Assembly: GCA_018970205.1 (NCBI GenBank)
Contig: JAGWWW010000003.1
Location: 1 to 64,000 of the forward strand
Reading direction: 5' to 3'
Source: Actinomycetales bacterium
Lineage (GTDB): Bacteria; Actinomycetota; Actinomycetes; S36-B12; UBA5976
DNA: 64,000 nucleotides
This document shows, one piece after another, positions 34,272 to 42,679 of the stretch (the stretch's first letter is position 1; the number at the start of each line of letters is the position of its first letter). The translations under genes and the position numbers were made by a program. The notes beneath the pieces were generated by a model, which saw nothing but the letters and a program-made list of their open reading frames with translations, had not been told where the DNA came from and did not search any database.

Positions 34272-35594
34272 TCAGTGGCGCTGCAGCATCTCCGCAACAA
34301 GGAATGCCAGTTCCAGCGACTGCTCGCGGTTCAGTCGCGGGTCGCACAAGGTCTCGTACCGGTCGCCGAGATCGGACTCAGTGACGTTCGCTCCGCCGCC
34401 GAGGCACTCAGTGACGTCGTCGCCGGTCAATTCCACATGCAGGCCCCCGGGCACTGTCCCGAGCCGCGCGTGCACGTCGAAGAACCCGCGGACCTCGGCC
34501 ATGACATCCTCGAAATGCCGTGTCTTGCGACCGGTGGGCGACACCCGGGTGTTGCCGTGCATCGGGTCGCACATCCAGACCACCGGCACCGATGTGCGTG
34601 TGACCGCCTCCACAATTGCCGGCAGCCGCTGCTCGATCACGCCCGCGCCCATCCGGCTGATCAGGGAGAGCCGTCCGGGCAGCCCGGCGTAGTTGAGCCG
34701 GTGCACCAGCGCCACGACTTCCTCAGGGGTGGCGGTCGGGCCGACCTTCACGCCGATGGGGTTGCTGATGCGCGAAGCGAAGTCGATGTGGGCGCCGCCG
34801 ATCTGCCTGGTGCGCTCGCCGACCCACAGCATGTGGGCGCTGGCCGAGTAGATATCGCCGGTCTGGGTGTCGCGACGCACCAACGGCCGCTCGTAGTCCA
34901 GCAACAGCGCCTCATGCGACGAGAACAGGCTCGTGCGACGGAACTGGTCGTCGGCGACCCCGCAGGCGTGCATGAAGGCCAGTGCCCGTTCGATGTCCTG
35001 AGCCAGGATCTCGTACTTCATTCCGGCGGCGGAGTCGTGCACGAAGTCCTGGTTCCACGTGTGAACCTCGCGCAGGTCCGCGTAGCCGCCGCGCAGGAAC
35101 GAGCCGATGAAGTTCAGTGCCGAGCTTGAGGCCTGATACGCGGCGAGCAGCCGGTTCGGGTCAGGGGTGCGCGCCTGTTCGGTGCGCTCGAACCCGTTCA
35201 CCGCGTCACCGCGGTAGGCGGGCATCGTGACACCGTCGACGACCTCTGTTTGCTCACTTCGCGGCTTGGCGAACTGCCCGGCGAGACGACCGATTTTGAC
35301 CACTGGCACCGATGCGCCGTAGGTCAAGACCACCGCCATCTGCAAGATGGTGCGCAACCTCGACGTGAGCGACGCGGCGTTGTTGTCGGCGAACGTCTCT
35401 GCGCAGTCACCCGCCTGCAGGACGAACGCATCGCCCACCACAGCCCGTCCCAGCGACTCGCGCAGTTGCGCGCACTCCCCTGCGACCACCAAGGGGGGCA
35501 GCGCCGCCAGTTGCTCCCTCACGCCGGCGACGGCGGACTGGTCGGGCCAGTCCGGTTGCTGCAGCGCGGTCAGTGGCGGCCAGTCGATGCTCAC
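34272..35594 (-). CDS. aroG: AroG, class II DAHP synthase
   Basis: 440-aa plant-type (class II) 3-deoxy-D-arabino-heptulosonate 7-phosphate synthase, first step of the shikimate pathway. Marks: FVLQAGDCAETFA, KIGRLAGQFAKPRS, MPAYRGDAVNG, WNQDFV, SHEALLLDYE, GVKVGPTATPEEV, WMCDPMHGNT and GGLHVELTGDDVTECLGG. The GTG at 35594 (VSIDWPPL) has a -10 hexamer 6 nt upstream. Same neighbourhood as aroG beside pknL in M. tuberculosis. Confidence 0.95.
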   Translation of the reverse strand: MSIDWPPLTALQQPDWPDQSAVAGVREQLAALPPLVVAGECAQLRESLGRAVVGDAFVLQAGDCAETFADNNAASLTSRLRTILQMAVVLTYGASVPVVKIGRLAGQFAKPRSEQTEVVDGVTMPAYRGDAVNGFERTEQARTPDPNRLLAAYQASSSALNFIGSFLRGGYADLREVHTWNQDFVHDSAAGMKYEILAQDIERALAFMHACGVADDQFRRTSLFSSHEALLLDYERPLVRRDTQTGDIYSASAHMLWVGERTRQIGGAHIDFASRISNPIGVKVGPTATPEEVVALVHRLNYAGLPGRLSLISRMGAGVIEQRLPAIVEAVTRTSVPVVWMCDPMHGNTRVSPTGRKTRHFEDVMAEVRGFFDVHARLGTVPGGLHVELTGDDVTECLGGGANVTESDLGDRYETLCDPRLNREQSLELAFLVAEMLQRH

Positions 35595-35600
35595 TTGGCA

Positions 35601-35606
35601 AGCCTA
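35601..35606 (-). promoter_or_regulatory. -10 hexamer, leaderless aroG
   Basis: TAGGCT, 6 nt, GTG of aroG. Confidence 0.6.
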
Positions 35607-35657
35607 GGAGGGCTGCGCGAGACCGCCACCGGCACGCCCGCTGAACGGCTGCGTCCC

Positions 35658-35663
35658 TAGACT
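35658..35663 (+). promoter_or_regulatory. -10 hexamer, leaderless pfp
   Basis: TAGACT, 6 nt, ATG of the phosphofructokinase. Confidence 0.6.
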
Positions 35664-35669
35664 CCGAGC

Positions 35670-36875
35670 ATGCAGAACGCGCCTCGCAAAGTTGCCCTGC
35701 TCACCGCCGGCGGGCTCGCGCCGTGCCTCTCGGCCGCGGTGGCGGACCTCATCGAGCGGTGGACCGAAGTCTCGCCGGAGACTGAGATCATCGCGTACCG
35801 CGGCGGCTACGCCGGCCTGCTTCGCGGGGAGAGCATCAGCATCACGCCGGCAGTCCGCGGGCAGGTGCAGCGGCTACGCGAGCTCGGTGGCAGCCCCATC
35901 AACAACAGCCGGGTGAAGCTCACGAATGTCAATGACTGCGTCAAGCGCGGGCTGGTCAAGGAGGGCCAGGACCCGCAGCAGGTGGCGGCCGACCAGCTCA
36001 CCGCCGACGGAGTCGATGTGCTGCACACCATCGGCGGCGACGACACCAACACCGCCGCGGCCGACCTCGCCGCCCACCTGCAGTCTCACGGGTACCGGCT
36101 GCAGGTCGTCGGCATGCCGAAGACCATCGACAACGACATCGTCCCCATCGCGCAGTCCCTCGGCGCTTGGACCGCCGCCGACGAGGGCGCCCGGTTCTTC
36201 AGCAACATCGTCAGCGAGCACTCGGCGAACCCGCGCTCGCTCATCGTGCACGAGATCATGGGCCGCAACTGCGGCTGGCTCGCGGCCGCGACTGCGCTGT
36301 CGTACCACCGCAGCCTCGACGGCCTCACCTGGGTGGAGGACCTGCTCGTCACGCGCGAGCGCCGCGATGTCCACGCCGTCTTCGTGCCGGAACTGCCCAT
36401 CGACATCGATCGCGAGGCTGCCCGGTTGCGTGCCGTGATGGACGAGGTGGGCAACGTCAACATCTTCCTCTCCGAGGGCGCCGGTGTGGACGCCATCGTG
36501 GAGAACATGCGCGAGAACGGCCAAGAGATCCCGGTCGACGCCTTCGGCCACGTGAAAATCGACCTCATCAACCCGGGACAGTGGTTTGCGCAGAAATTCG
36601 GTCCGATGATCGGCGCCGAGAAGGTGCTGGTGCAGAAGAGCGGCTATTTCGCGCGCAGCGCACCGGCGAACGCCCGGGACCTCGCACTCATCAAAGAGTG
36701 CGCGCACGCTGCGGTTGCGGCCGCACTCGCCGGTGAGAGCGGCCTGGTCGGCCACGACGAGGAACGCGGCGGGGAGCTGCGGGCGGTTGAGTTCCCGCGC
36801 GTCAAGGGCGGCAAGGCTTTCGACGCCGGAGCGGACTGGTTCCGATCGCTGCTGCAGGACATCGGCCAAGCCTGA
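35670..36875 (+). CDS. pfp: Pyrophosphate-dependent phosphofructokinase
   Basis: 401-aa PfkA-superfamily enzyme of glycolysis. IGGDDTNTAAADLA carries the GGDD aspartate typical of PPi-using forms in place of the glycine of ATP-PFKs, and MPKTIDNDI replaces the bacterial IPGTIDND. HEIMGRNCGWLAAATAL forms the sugar site. These features predict a PPi-dependent, reversible enzyme; phosphoryl-donor specificity should be confirmed biochemically. Confidence 0.88.
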   Translation: MQNAPRKVALLTAGGLAPCLSAAVADLIERWTEVSPETEIIAYRGGYAGLLRGESISITPAVRGQVQRLRELGGSPINNSRVKLTNVNDCVKRGLVKEGQDPQQVAADQLTADGVDVLHTIGGDDTNTAAADLAAHLQSHGYRLQVVGMPKTIDNDIVPIAQSLGAWTAADEGARFFSNIVSEHSANPRSLIVHEIMGRNCGWLAAATALSYHRSLDGLTWVEDLLVTRERRDVHAVFVPELPIDIDREAARLRAVMDEVGNVNIFLSEGAGVDAIVENMRENGQEIPVDAFGHVKIDLINPGQWFAQKFGPMIGAEKVLVQKSGYFARSAPANARDLALIKECAHAAVAAALAGESGLVGHDEERGGELRAVEFPRVKGGKAFDAGADWFRSLLQDIGQA

Positions 36876-37048
36876 GGCCGGCGCACTCGTTCATACAGCG
36901 CCCGCGCCGCACGCCGCAATGGTGCAGCACGGGCTGAACGCCGGTCGCGCCTGACGCGGACGTGACTGAGGCATTCCCCGGCTGTGAGTCGTTGGCGGCC
37001 AGCGCCGGTGCGGATGGTTCGGTGCCGGTCTCGCCGGACCGCGGCGCG

Positions 37049-37783
37049 TCAGTCGGCGCCGTGTGTCGCAGATCGCTCGCGCGCCCATGTCGCCGGGTCG
37101 ATGCCGGCAGCAATGAGTTCCTTGGCTTTGGTGGCGTAGATGTCGACGTACTCCTGCCCGCTGAGTTCGCGCAACTGCGCCATCATCTCTTCTGTCAACT
37201 CACGCATGGCGGCTGGTTCAGCGGCCATGCCCGCCCATCGGCTGGTGTCGATCGGCTGACCGAAGCGCACACCGATGCGCCGACCCAACCGCGGCAGACG
37301 CTGACCGGTCGGCTGGACCCAGAAGGTGTTGACCATCGCCACCGGGATGACCGGCACTTGCGCCTCAATCGCGATGCGCGCCGCACCGGTGCGGCCGCGG
37401 TAGAGCCGGCCGTCGGGCGAGCGCGTGCCCTCGGGGTAGATGCCCAGCAGCTTGCCGGACTTGACCACCCGCACACCCGTGCTGATGGCAGCCTCGGCGG
37501 CCCGACCGCCGCTGCGGTCGACTGGGACCTGCCCCACACTGGTGAAGAACCACCGCCACAACAGGCCGATGATCCCCGGGCGCACGAAGTACTCGCGCTT
37601 GGCTAGGAAGGTGACCTGGCGGCTCACCTCGACCGGCAGGAAGATGGAGTCGCAGAAGGAGAGATGGTTGCTCACCAGCACCGCGCCGCCGCGGTCCGGG
37701 ATGACGCCGAGGTTCTCCACCCGGGGCCACCACAGGCGCGTCAACGGGCGCACAACGGCCCGCCGCAGCAACTGGTACCACAC
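37049..37783 (-). CDS. plsC: PlsC-type 1-acylglycerol-3-phosphate acyltransferase
   Basis: 244-aa acyltransferase with the HX4D box NHLSFCDSI (about residues 37-45), the glycerol-phosphate site YPEGTRSPDGRLYRGRTGAARIA, and a hydrophobic VIPVAMVNT. Makes phosphatidic acid at the membrane; related acyltransferases can act on other lipids. The start is GTG 37783. Convergent with pfp across a 173-bp gap with no obvious terminator. Confidence 0.88.
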   Translation of the reverse strand: MWYQLLRRAVVRPLTRLWWPRVENLGVIPDRGGAVLVSNHLSFCDSIFLPVEVSRQVTFLAKREYFVRPGIIGLLWRWFFTSVGQVPVDRSGGRAAEAAISTGVRVVKSGKLLGIYPEGTRSPDGRLYRGRTGAARIAIEAQVPVIPVAMVNTFWVQPTGQRLPRLGRRIGVRFGQPIDTSRWAGMAAEPAAMRELTEEMMAQLRELSGQEYVDIYATKAKELIAAGIDPATWARERSATHGAD

Positions 37784-37790
37784 GGCACCA

Positions 37791-37796
37791 ACCCTA
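37791..37796 (-). promoter_or_regulatory. -10 hexamer, leaderless plsC
   Basis: TAGGGT, 7 nt, GTG of plsC. It lies back-to-back with the next promoter. Confidence 0.6.
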
Positions 37797-37814
37797 ACCG
37801 TGACGCGTGTGACT

Positions 37815-37820
37815 TAGCCT
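37815..37820 (+). promoter_or_regulatory. -10 hexamer, leaderless 37828 gene
   Basis: TAGCCT, 7 nt, ATG. Confidence 0.6.
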
Positions 37821-37827
37821 TCGACTC

Positions 37828-38235
37828 ATGGAGCGCGAGGACGAGCAGTGGCAGGACATCGTCAGCCGCCTCGGCGACGACGTCTTCGCTGGCGTCCCGG
37901 ACATCATCGCGACCACCCCGCAGCCACCGGCTGAAGTGCCCGGCACGGCCCTGCCCGGGGACTCCTACGCCGGGCTCGACGATGACGACTGGGTCGACCC
38001 GCATGAGCGGTTCATCCCACCGGCGCCTGCGCTGCCGAAGCCACCGCTGCGCACACGAGCAGCCTGGGCGGCTGCGGGCAGCGGCGTGTGCATGCTGGTC
38101 GTGGCATCGGTTGCAGGCTTCGCCGACACCTGGTCGACGATCCTCGGCTGGTCTTTGATCATCGCCGGCGGCGCCGCGCTCGTCGCGCGGATGCCGACCC
38201 ACCGTGACGAGGACGACGACGGCGCGGTCGTATGA
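37828..38235 (+). CDS. Small actinobacterial membrane protein, function unknown
   Basis: 135 aa. An acidic N-terminal half (WQDIVSRLGDDVF, then a Pro/Asp-rich stretch DDDDWVDPHERFIPP) precedes two helices (AAWAAAGSGVCMLVVASVAGF and ILGWSLIIAGGAALVARM) and an acidic tail. The pattern resembles small hypothetical proteins seen near plsC in actinobacteria. I recognise no enzymatic motif. It is divergent from plsC with 44 bp between starts. Confidence 0.75.
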   Translation: MEREDEQWQDIVSRLGDDVFAGVPDIIATTPQPPAEVPGTALPGDSYAGLDDDDWVDPHERFIPPAPALPKPPLRTRAAWAAAGSGVCMLVVASVAGFADTWSTILGWSLIIAGGAALVARMPTHRDEDDDGAVV

Positions 38236-38360
38236 CCAGGGCGGGGCATGCCCATCACGACCGTATGCGCGCTACACATGGTTCGCCGCGGCGAATCAAG
38301 CCCCGCACGGCGGTCACGCAGGGCGGCACTGCCGCAATCCGCAGCGCCGAGACATGCTCC

Positions 38361-39320
38361 TCAGGACGCCAGCGCCGCCCGATGGCGTACTAGGTCCGCC
38401 GCGCCGACGAGGCCGGCGTCATTGCGCAGGGTCGCCGGCCGCAACGGGATCTGCTGCTGCCGCTCGACGAGAACCCGGCAGGCGTAGGCGGCAGCCAGCG
38501 GGGCCATGAGCAGGTCGCCGGACTCGCTGACGCCGCCGCCGATGACGAATGCGCCCGGGTCCAACACGGCGACCAAGTCGGCGAGCCCGGCTGCGATGTT
38601 GTCGGCGAGTTGCTCGAATGCCGCTACCGCCACGGGGTTCCCCGCAGCGGCAGCCGCCGTGACGTGCACCCCGGTGATCCCGGCCACAGTGCCGTCGCCG
38701 AGGTCGCACAGCGCACGCGCATCGGGAGACGCGCTGCTCGCGCGCTCCTTGGCGATGCGCACCAGCGCCTGGCCGCTGGCGTACTGCTCCCAGCACCCGA
38801 CCTTGCCGCAGGGGCAGGGCAGCCCACCGGGCACGAGATTCATGTGACCGATCTCGGCAGCCATGCCCTGGGCGCCGAGCACAAGGCGCCCGCCCAAGAT
38901 GATGCCGCCGCCGACTCCCGTGCCGATGGTGACCATCACCAGGTCGGACACGCCCTGTCCTGCGCCGAATCGGTACTCCCCCCACGCCGCGACATTCGCG
39001 TCGTTCTCCAGGGCCACATCGGCGCCGAGCGCCTCGCGCAGCAGCGCACCGGCGGGGACATCGCGCCAGCCGAGGTTGGGCACCACCACGGCGACCTCGC
39101 GGTCGACATCAAGGAACGCGGGCAGCCCCACACCGACGCCGGCCACGGGGCCGGGCGCACCCGCCCGCAACGCGTCCACAGCTTCGGTGATGGCAGCTAC
39201 GACCGCAGCCGGGCTCTTGTCCGCGACATCAGCGCGCGTGCGCGCCACGATGGCGCCGGCCTCATCGACCAGGCCTGCGGCGATCTTGGTGCCGCCGACA
39301 TCCACACCAATCGAGAACAT
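38361..39320 (-). CDS. glk: ROK-family glucokinase
   Basis: 319-aa sugar kinase. N-terminal phosphate motif IGVDVGGTKIAAGLVD; ENDANVAAWGEYRFGAG; and the ROK zinc signature EIGHMNLVPGGLPCPCGKVGCWEQ split across GHx(n)CxCGx2GC, with all three cysteines. Strong ribosome site GGGAGGG upstream of ATG 39320. Glucose is the likely substrate from family membership and the complete zinc motif; no DNA-binding domain, so not a ROK repressor. Confidence 0.9.
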   Translation of the reverse strand: MFSIGVDVGGTKIAAGLVDEAGAIVARTRADVADKSPAAVVAAITEAVDALRAGAPGPVAGVGVGLPAFLDVDREVAVVVPNLGWRDVPAGALLREALGADVALENDANVAAWGEYRFGAGQGVSDLVMVTIGTGVGGGIILGGRLVLGAQGMAAEIGHMNLVPGGLPCPCGKVGCWEQYASGQALVRIAKERASSASPDARALCDLGDGTVAGITGVHVTAAAAAGNPVAVAAFEQLADNIAAGLADLVAVLDPGAFVIGGGVSESGDLLMAPLAAAYACRVLVERQQQIPLRPATLRNDAGLVGAADLVRHRAALAS

Positions 39321-39454
39321 GTGCGCCCTCCCTCAGTCCGGGCCCGGGCTACCCGCCGGGCGCGTCGTGCGCGCAACCACGGGCCGGTGGCCAGAGCCCG
39401 GCAGAGCCTACGGGCTGGCAGGCGGCGCCCACTGAGGTGCGGCATGCTTGCGGG

Positions 39455-41275
39455 ATGCTGACGCAGCACCACGAGCCCCTGCTCTCCGCCCGCCCGGACT
39501 GGCGCACCCTGGTCGACGCGGTCACGGCGAACGCCCACAGCCATCCAGACGCGGTGGTCGCTGAGCAGTGGGACGGCAAAGCCTTTGTCAATCCTGTGAC
39601 CGCTCGCGTGCTGCTCGAGCACATCCGGGCGACCGCGCGCGGCTTGGCGGCGGCCGGTGTGCGCCCAGGCGACCGCGTCGCCATCATGTCGCGCACCCGG
39701 TACGAGTGGACGGTTCTGGATTTCGCGATCTGGCACGCCGGTGCGGTCACCGTCCCCATCTATGAGACGTCCTCAGCCGAGCAGGTCCGCTGGATCCTGA
39801 CCGACTCCAAGGCCCTGTGCGTCGTCGTGGAGGACGCCCGCTTGCGGGCTGTCGTGGAGCAGGTGCGCGCCGACCTGCCGGCGCTGGGCAACATCTGGAC
39901 CATCGAGGAGGGCGCTCTGGCGGAGATCCGCGCGCTCGCGAGCGCCGACTCTCCCGACATCGACGCTGCTTTGCACACGCGCGGGCTCGACGACCCTGCC
40001 ACGCTCATCTACACCTCCGGCACCACCGGCCGACCCAAAGGCTGCGTGCTCACCCACCGCAACATGGTGTACGAGACCCACGCAGTGCTGGAAGCCGAAC
40101 CGACGGTCGTCAACGAGCACACTCGCAGCGTGCTCTTCCTGCCGTTGGCGCACGTGTTCGCGCGGGTGCTGCAGGCGGTTCTCATCGCAACGCGCGCGCG
40201 CATCGGCTACTGCAGTGATGTGGCGGCACTGACCGACGCCATGAAGGCCCAGCGCCCCACTCTCATCGTGGCCGTGCCGCGGGTTTTCGAGAAGCTCATC
40301 AACACCGCGGCACACCGGGCGGCCGAGGCGGGGAAATCCGCGATCTTCGACCGGGCCGTCGCCGCAGCCTGCGACTACAGCCGTGCGCGCGACGCCGGCC
40401 GCATCGGCCTGGCACTGCGCTTGCGGCACGCGCTCTTCGACCGGTTGGTCTACGGCAAGCTCCGGGCCACACTCGGGGGCGACCTGCAGTGGGCTGTGTC
40501 CGGCGGCGCACCGCTTGGGGAACGCCTCGGCCACGCCTTCCGCGGCATGGGGATCACTGTGCTTGAAGGCTACGGGCTCACGGAGACCACCGCCGGAACC
40601 ACCGTGAACCGGCCCCAGCACCCAGCCGGGCCGGGCCTGCGCATCGGCACTGTGGGGCGGCCGGTGCCCGGCACGGCAGTGCGCATCGCCGATGACGGCG
40701 AGGTGCAGCTCCTCGGCCCTCACATCTTCCGCGAGTACTGGAACAACCCCGCAGCGACCGCGGACACATTCACCCCAGATGGCTGGTTCCGCACCGGGGA
40801 CCTCGGCAGCCTCGACGACGACGGCTTCCTGCGCATCACCGGCCGGGCCAAGGAACTCATCGTCACCGCCGGCGGCAAGAACGTAGCGCCGGCGGTGCTT
40901 GAGGACCCGATCAACGCGTCGTTCCTCGTCGCCATGTCGATGGTCGTCGGCGATGCGCGACCGTTCGTCGCGGCGCTGGTGACTCTGGATCACGAGGCGC
41001 TGCGCCTGTGGCTGCGCAGCCACAACCTGCCCGAGACGACGCCCGTTGCCGAGCTCGTCAACAACCCAGACCTACGAAGCGAGATCCAACGAGCCGTCGA
41101 CACCGCGAACCTGCAGGTCTCTAAGGCAGAGCAGATCAAGAAGTTCGCAGTGCTGCCCCACGAGTGGACCATCGCCGGTGGTCAGATCACACCGTCGATG
41201 AAACTGAAGCGGTCAGTGGTCACCGAGCAGCACGCGTCGGACATCGACGCGCTCTACACCGGCGGGAACGACTAG
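39455..41275 (+). CDS. fadD: FadD15-like long-chain fatty acyl-CoA ligase
   Basis: 606-aa AMP-forming ligase. The AMP-binding motif YTSGTTGRPKGCVLTHRN lies near residue 185, with EGYGLTETTAGTTVN, GWFRTGDLGSLDDDGFLRITGRAKELIVTAGGKNVAP and the C-terminal adenylation lysine region LKRSVV. The ATG at 39455 lies 6 nt after CATGCT, a poor -10-like hexamer; an in-frame GTG lies at 39437. The 3' end is duplicated downstream. Position beside pimB' matches fadD15 (Rv2187). Confidence 0.92.
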   Translation: MLTQHHEPLLSARPDWRTLVDAVTANAHSHPDAVVAEQWDGKAFVNPVTARVLLEHIRATARGLAAAGVRPGDRVAIMSRTRYEWTVLDFAIWHAGAVTVPIYETSSAEQVRWILTDSKALCVVVEDARLRAVVEQVRADLPALGNIWTIEEGALAEIRALASADSPDIDAALHTRGLDDPATLIYTSGTTGRPKGCVLTHRNMVYETHAVLEAEPTVVNEHTRSVLFLPLAHVFARVLQAVLIATRARIGYCSDVAALTDAMKAQRPTLIVAVPRVFEKLINTAAHRAAEAGKSAIFDRAVAAACDYSRARDAGRIGLALRLRHALFDRLVYGKLRATLGGDLQWAVSGGAPLGERLGHAFRGMGITVLEGYGLTETTAGTTVNRPQHPAGPGLRIGTVGRPVPGTAVRIADDGEVQLLGPHIFREYWNNPAATADTFTPDGWFRTGDLGSLDDDGFLRITGRAKELIVTAGGKNVAPAVLEDPINASFLVAMSMVVGDARPFVAALVTLDHEALRLWLRSHNLPETTPVAELVNNPDLRSEIQRAVDTANLQVSKAEQIKKFAVLPHEWTIAGGQITPSMKLKRSVVTEQHASDIDALYTGGND

Positions 41276-41385
41276 CCGCCGCGGCGCAGCATCAGACCTT
41301 CGTCGGACCTGAAGCGGCAAGTGGTCACCGAGCAGCCCGCGCCGGACATCGACGCGCTCTATACCGGCGGGAACGACTAGCCGCC
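41204..41385 (+). repeat. Tandem duplication of the fadD 3' end (two 77-bp copies, 105-bp period)
   Basis: 41204-41280, the last codons of fadD with its stop, matches 41309-41385 at 72 of 77 positions. The second copy still encodes VVTEQ, DIDALYTGGND and a TAG in frame, but has no start and is separated from fadD by the first stop. It fills most of the gap before pimB'. Confidence 0.93.
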
Positions 41386-41417
41386 GAAGTGCGCGGCGGC
41401 TGTCGTGCGCCGCAACC

Positions 41418-42635
41418 TCACCCGTCGGCGCCCCGGGCGAGCAATCCCGCAAGCGTGCGGGCTGGAACATCCCACGACCACGTGCGCTCAACCCACTGCC
41501 GTCCCTGCTCGCCCATACGCGCGCGCAAGCCGGCGTCGCTCAGCAGTGTGCTCATCGCCTCGGCCAGTGCAGACACCTGAGAGTGCTCGTCCGTCAGCGC
41601 CGGCAGCAGCACGCCCGTCTCGCCCGGGACCAACGCATCAGGCACGCCCCCTGTGTCCGCCGCGATCGTGGGCAGGCCCATCGCCGCAGCCTCGAGCAGC
41701 ACAATGCCCAGGCCTTCAACATCGAGGCCGCCGAGCCGGCTGCGCGCCGGCAGACAGGCCACGTCGGCGACCGCGGTGTAGGCCGGTAAATCCTCATACG
41801 GCACCCGGCCGGTGAACACGACACTCGAGCCCAGCGGCTGCGCCTGCGCGCGCAGACGCGCGGCCAGCGGACCGGCTCCCACAATCAGCAGCACCGCATC
41901 CGGGTGCCGCCGCAAGACCGCCGGCATCGCCGCGATCAGGCGGTCCTGGCCCTTGCGTCGGACCAGACGCGAGACACATGCCACCACCGGCCGGTCATTG
42001 ATGCCCAACTCCTGCCGGATGGCCGCGACCCGTTCCTGCACCTGCGGCGTTCGCCGCCAGGCCTTGAGGTCGACGCCGGGCGCGAGGCGTGCCCAGCGGA
42101 ACTCCTCGCGTTGCCCTGCCAGCGCCCGCGCGACTTGGCTGCGAGTCCACGCACCGAGATACGTCAGCACCTGCGCTTGACCGGCCGCCCGCAGGATCGC
42201 GCGACCCCCGGGATAGGCGGCCATGCCGGCTTCCGCGCCATGGGTGGTCGCCACCACCACCGGCAGACCGCGGCGGTGCAGCATCGGCACGAGCAGGCCG
42301 TGCGGTGCGCTCGAGGGCAGCCACGCCTGCTCGCAGCCGAACTCCCGCGCCAGGCTTGCGGCGGCGTCAGCGAGCCGCGGCAACGGCCACACCCCCGAGC
42401 GCATGCGGGCAACTGGGAAGCCCGCGGTCCCGTCGTAGTCGACGGCCTCCGCCGCCGTGGCGCCGTCGCTGCGGGCCGCCACGGCCGGGGCGAGCACAGC
42501 GACGCTCTCCGGGTGCTGCCGGCGCAGCAGTTCATGGACGAACGTCTCGATGCCGCCTGCCCGCGGAGGGAAATCGTTGGTCACGACCAGCGTGCGCCGG
42601 CCCGAGGGGCGGGCCGCGGCGCTGTCAGTGGTCAC
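41418..42635 (-). CDS. pimB: PimB'-like GT4 mannosyltransferase
   Basis: 405-aa GT-B glycosyltransferase. N-terminal VVTNDFPPRAGGIETFVHELL; C-terminal donor site CVSRLVRRKGQDRLIAAMP, VGAGPLAARL and EGLGIVLLEAAAMGLPTIAADTGGVPDAL. PimB' adds the second mannose to phosphatidylinositol mannosides; the call rests on similarity in layout and on position after fadD15, as Rv2188c. GTG 42635 is chosen over upstream in-frame starts because a -10 hexamer lies 7 nt before it. It is convergent with fadD. Confidence 0.82.
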   Translation of the reverse strand: MTTDSAAARPSGRRTLVVTNDFPPRAGGIETFVHELLRRQHPESVAVLAPAVAARSDGATAAEAVDYDGTAGFPVARMRSGVWPLPRLADAAASLAREFGCEQAWLPSSAPHGLLVPMLHRRGLPVVVATTHGAEAGMAAYPGGRAILRAAGQAQVLTYLGAWTRSQVARALAGQREEFRWARLAPGVDLKAWRRTPQVQERVAAIRQELGINDRPVVACVSRLVRRKGQDRLIAAMPAVLRRHPDAVLLIVGAGPLAARLRAQAQPLGSSVVFTGRVPYEDLPAYTAVADVACLPARSRLGGLDVEGLGIVLLEAAAMGLPTIAADTGGVPDALVPGETGVLLPALTDEHSQVSALAEAMSTLLSDAGLRARMGEQGRQWVERTWSWDVPARTLAGLLARGADG

Positions 42636-42642
42636 ACCCGCA

Positions 42643-42648
42643 AAAGTA
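42643..42648 (-). promoter_or_regulatory. -10 hexamer, leaderless pimB'
   Basis: TACTTT, 7 nt, GTG of pimB'. Confidence 0.6.
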
Positions 42649-42679
42649 CCCACCGCGCGGCGATGGCGCCGACCCGCGC

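Noticed and set aside
41309-41385. A separate short gene encoding a FadD-like tail
   Set aside because: It has no start codon or ribosome site and duplicates the last residues of fadD; best treated as a repeat.
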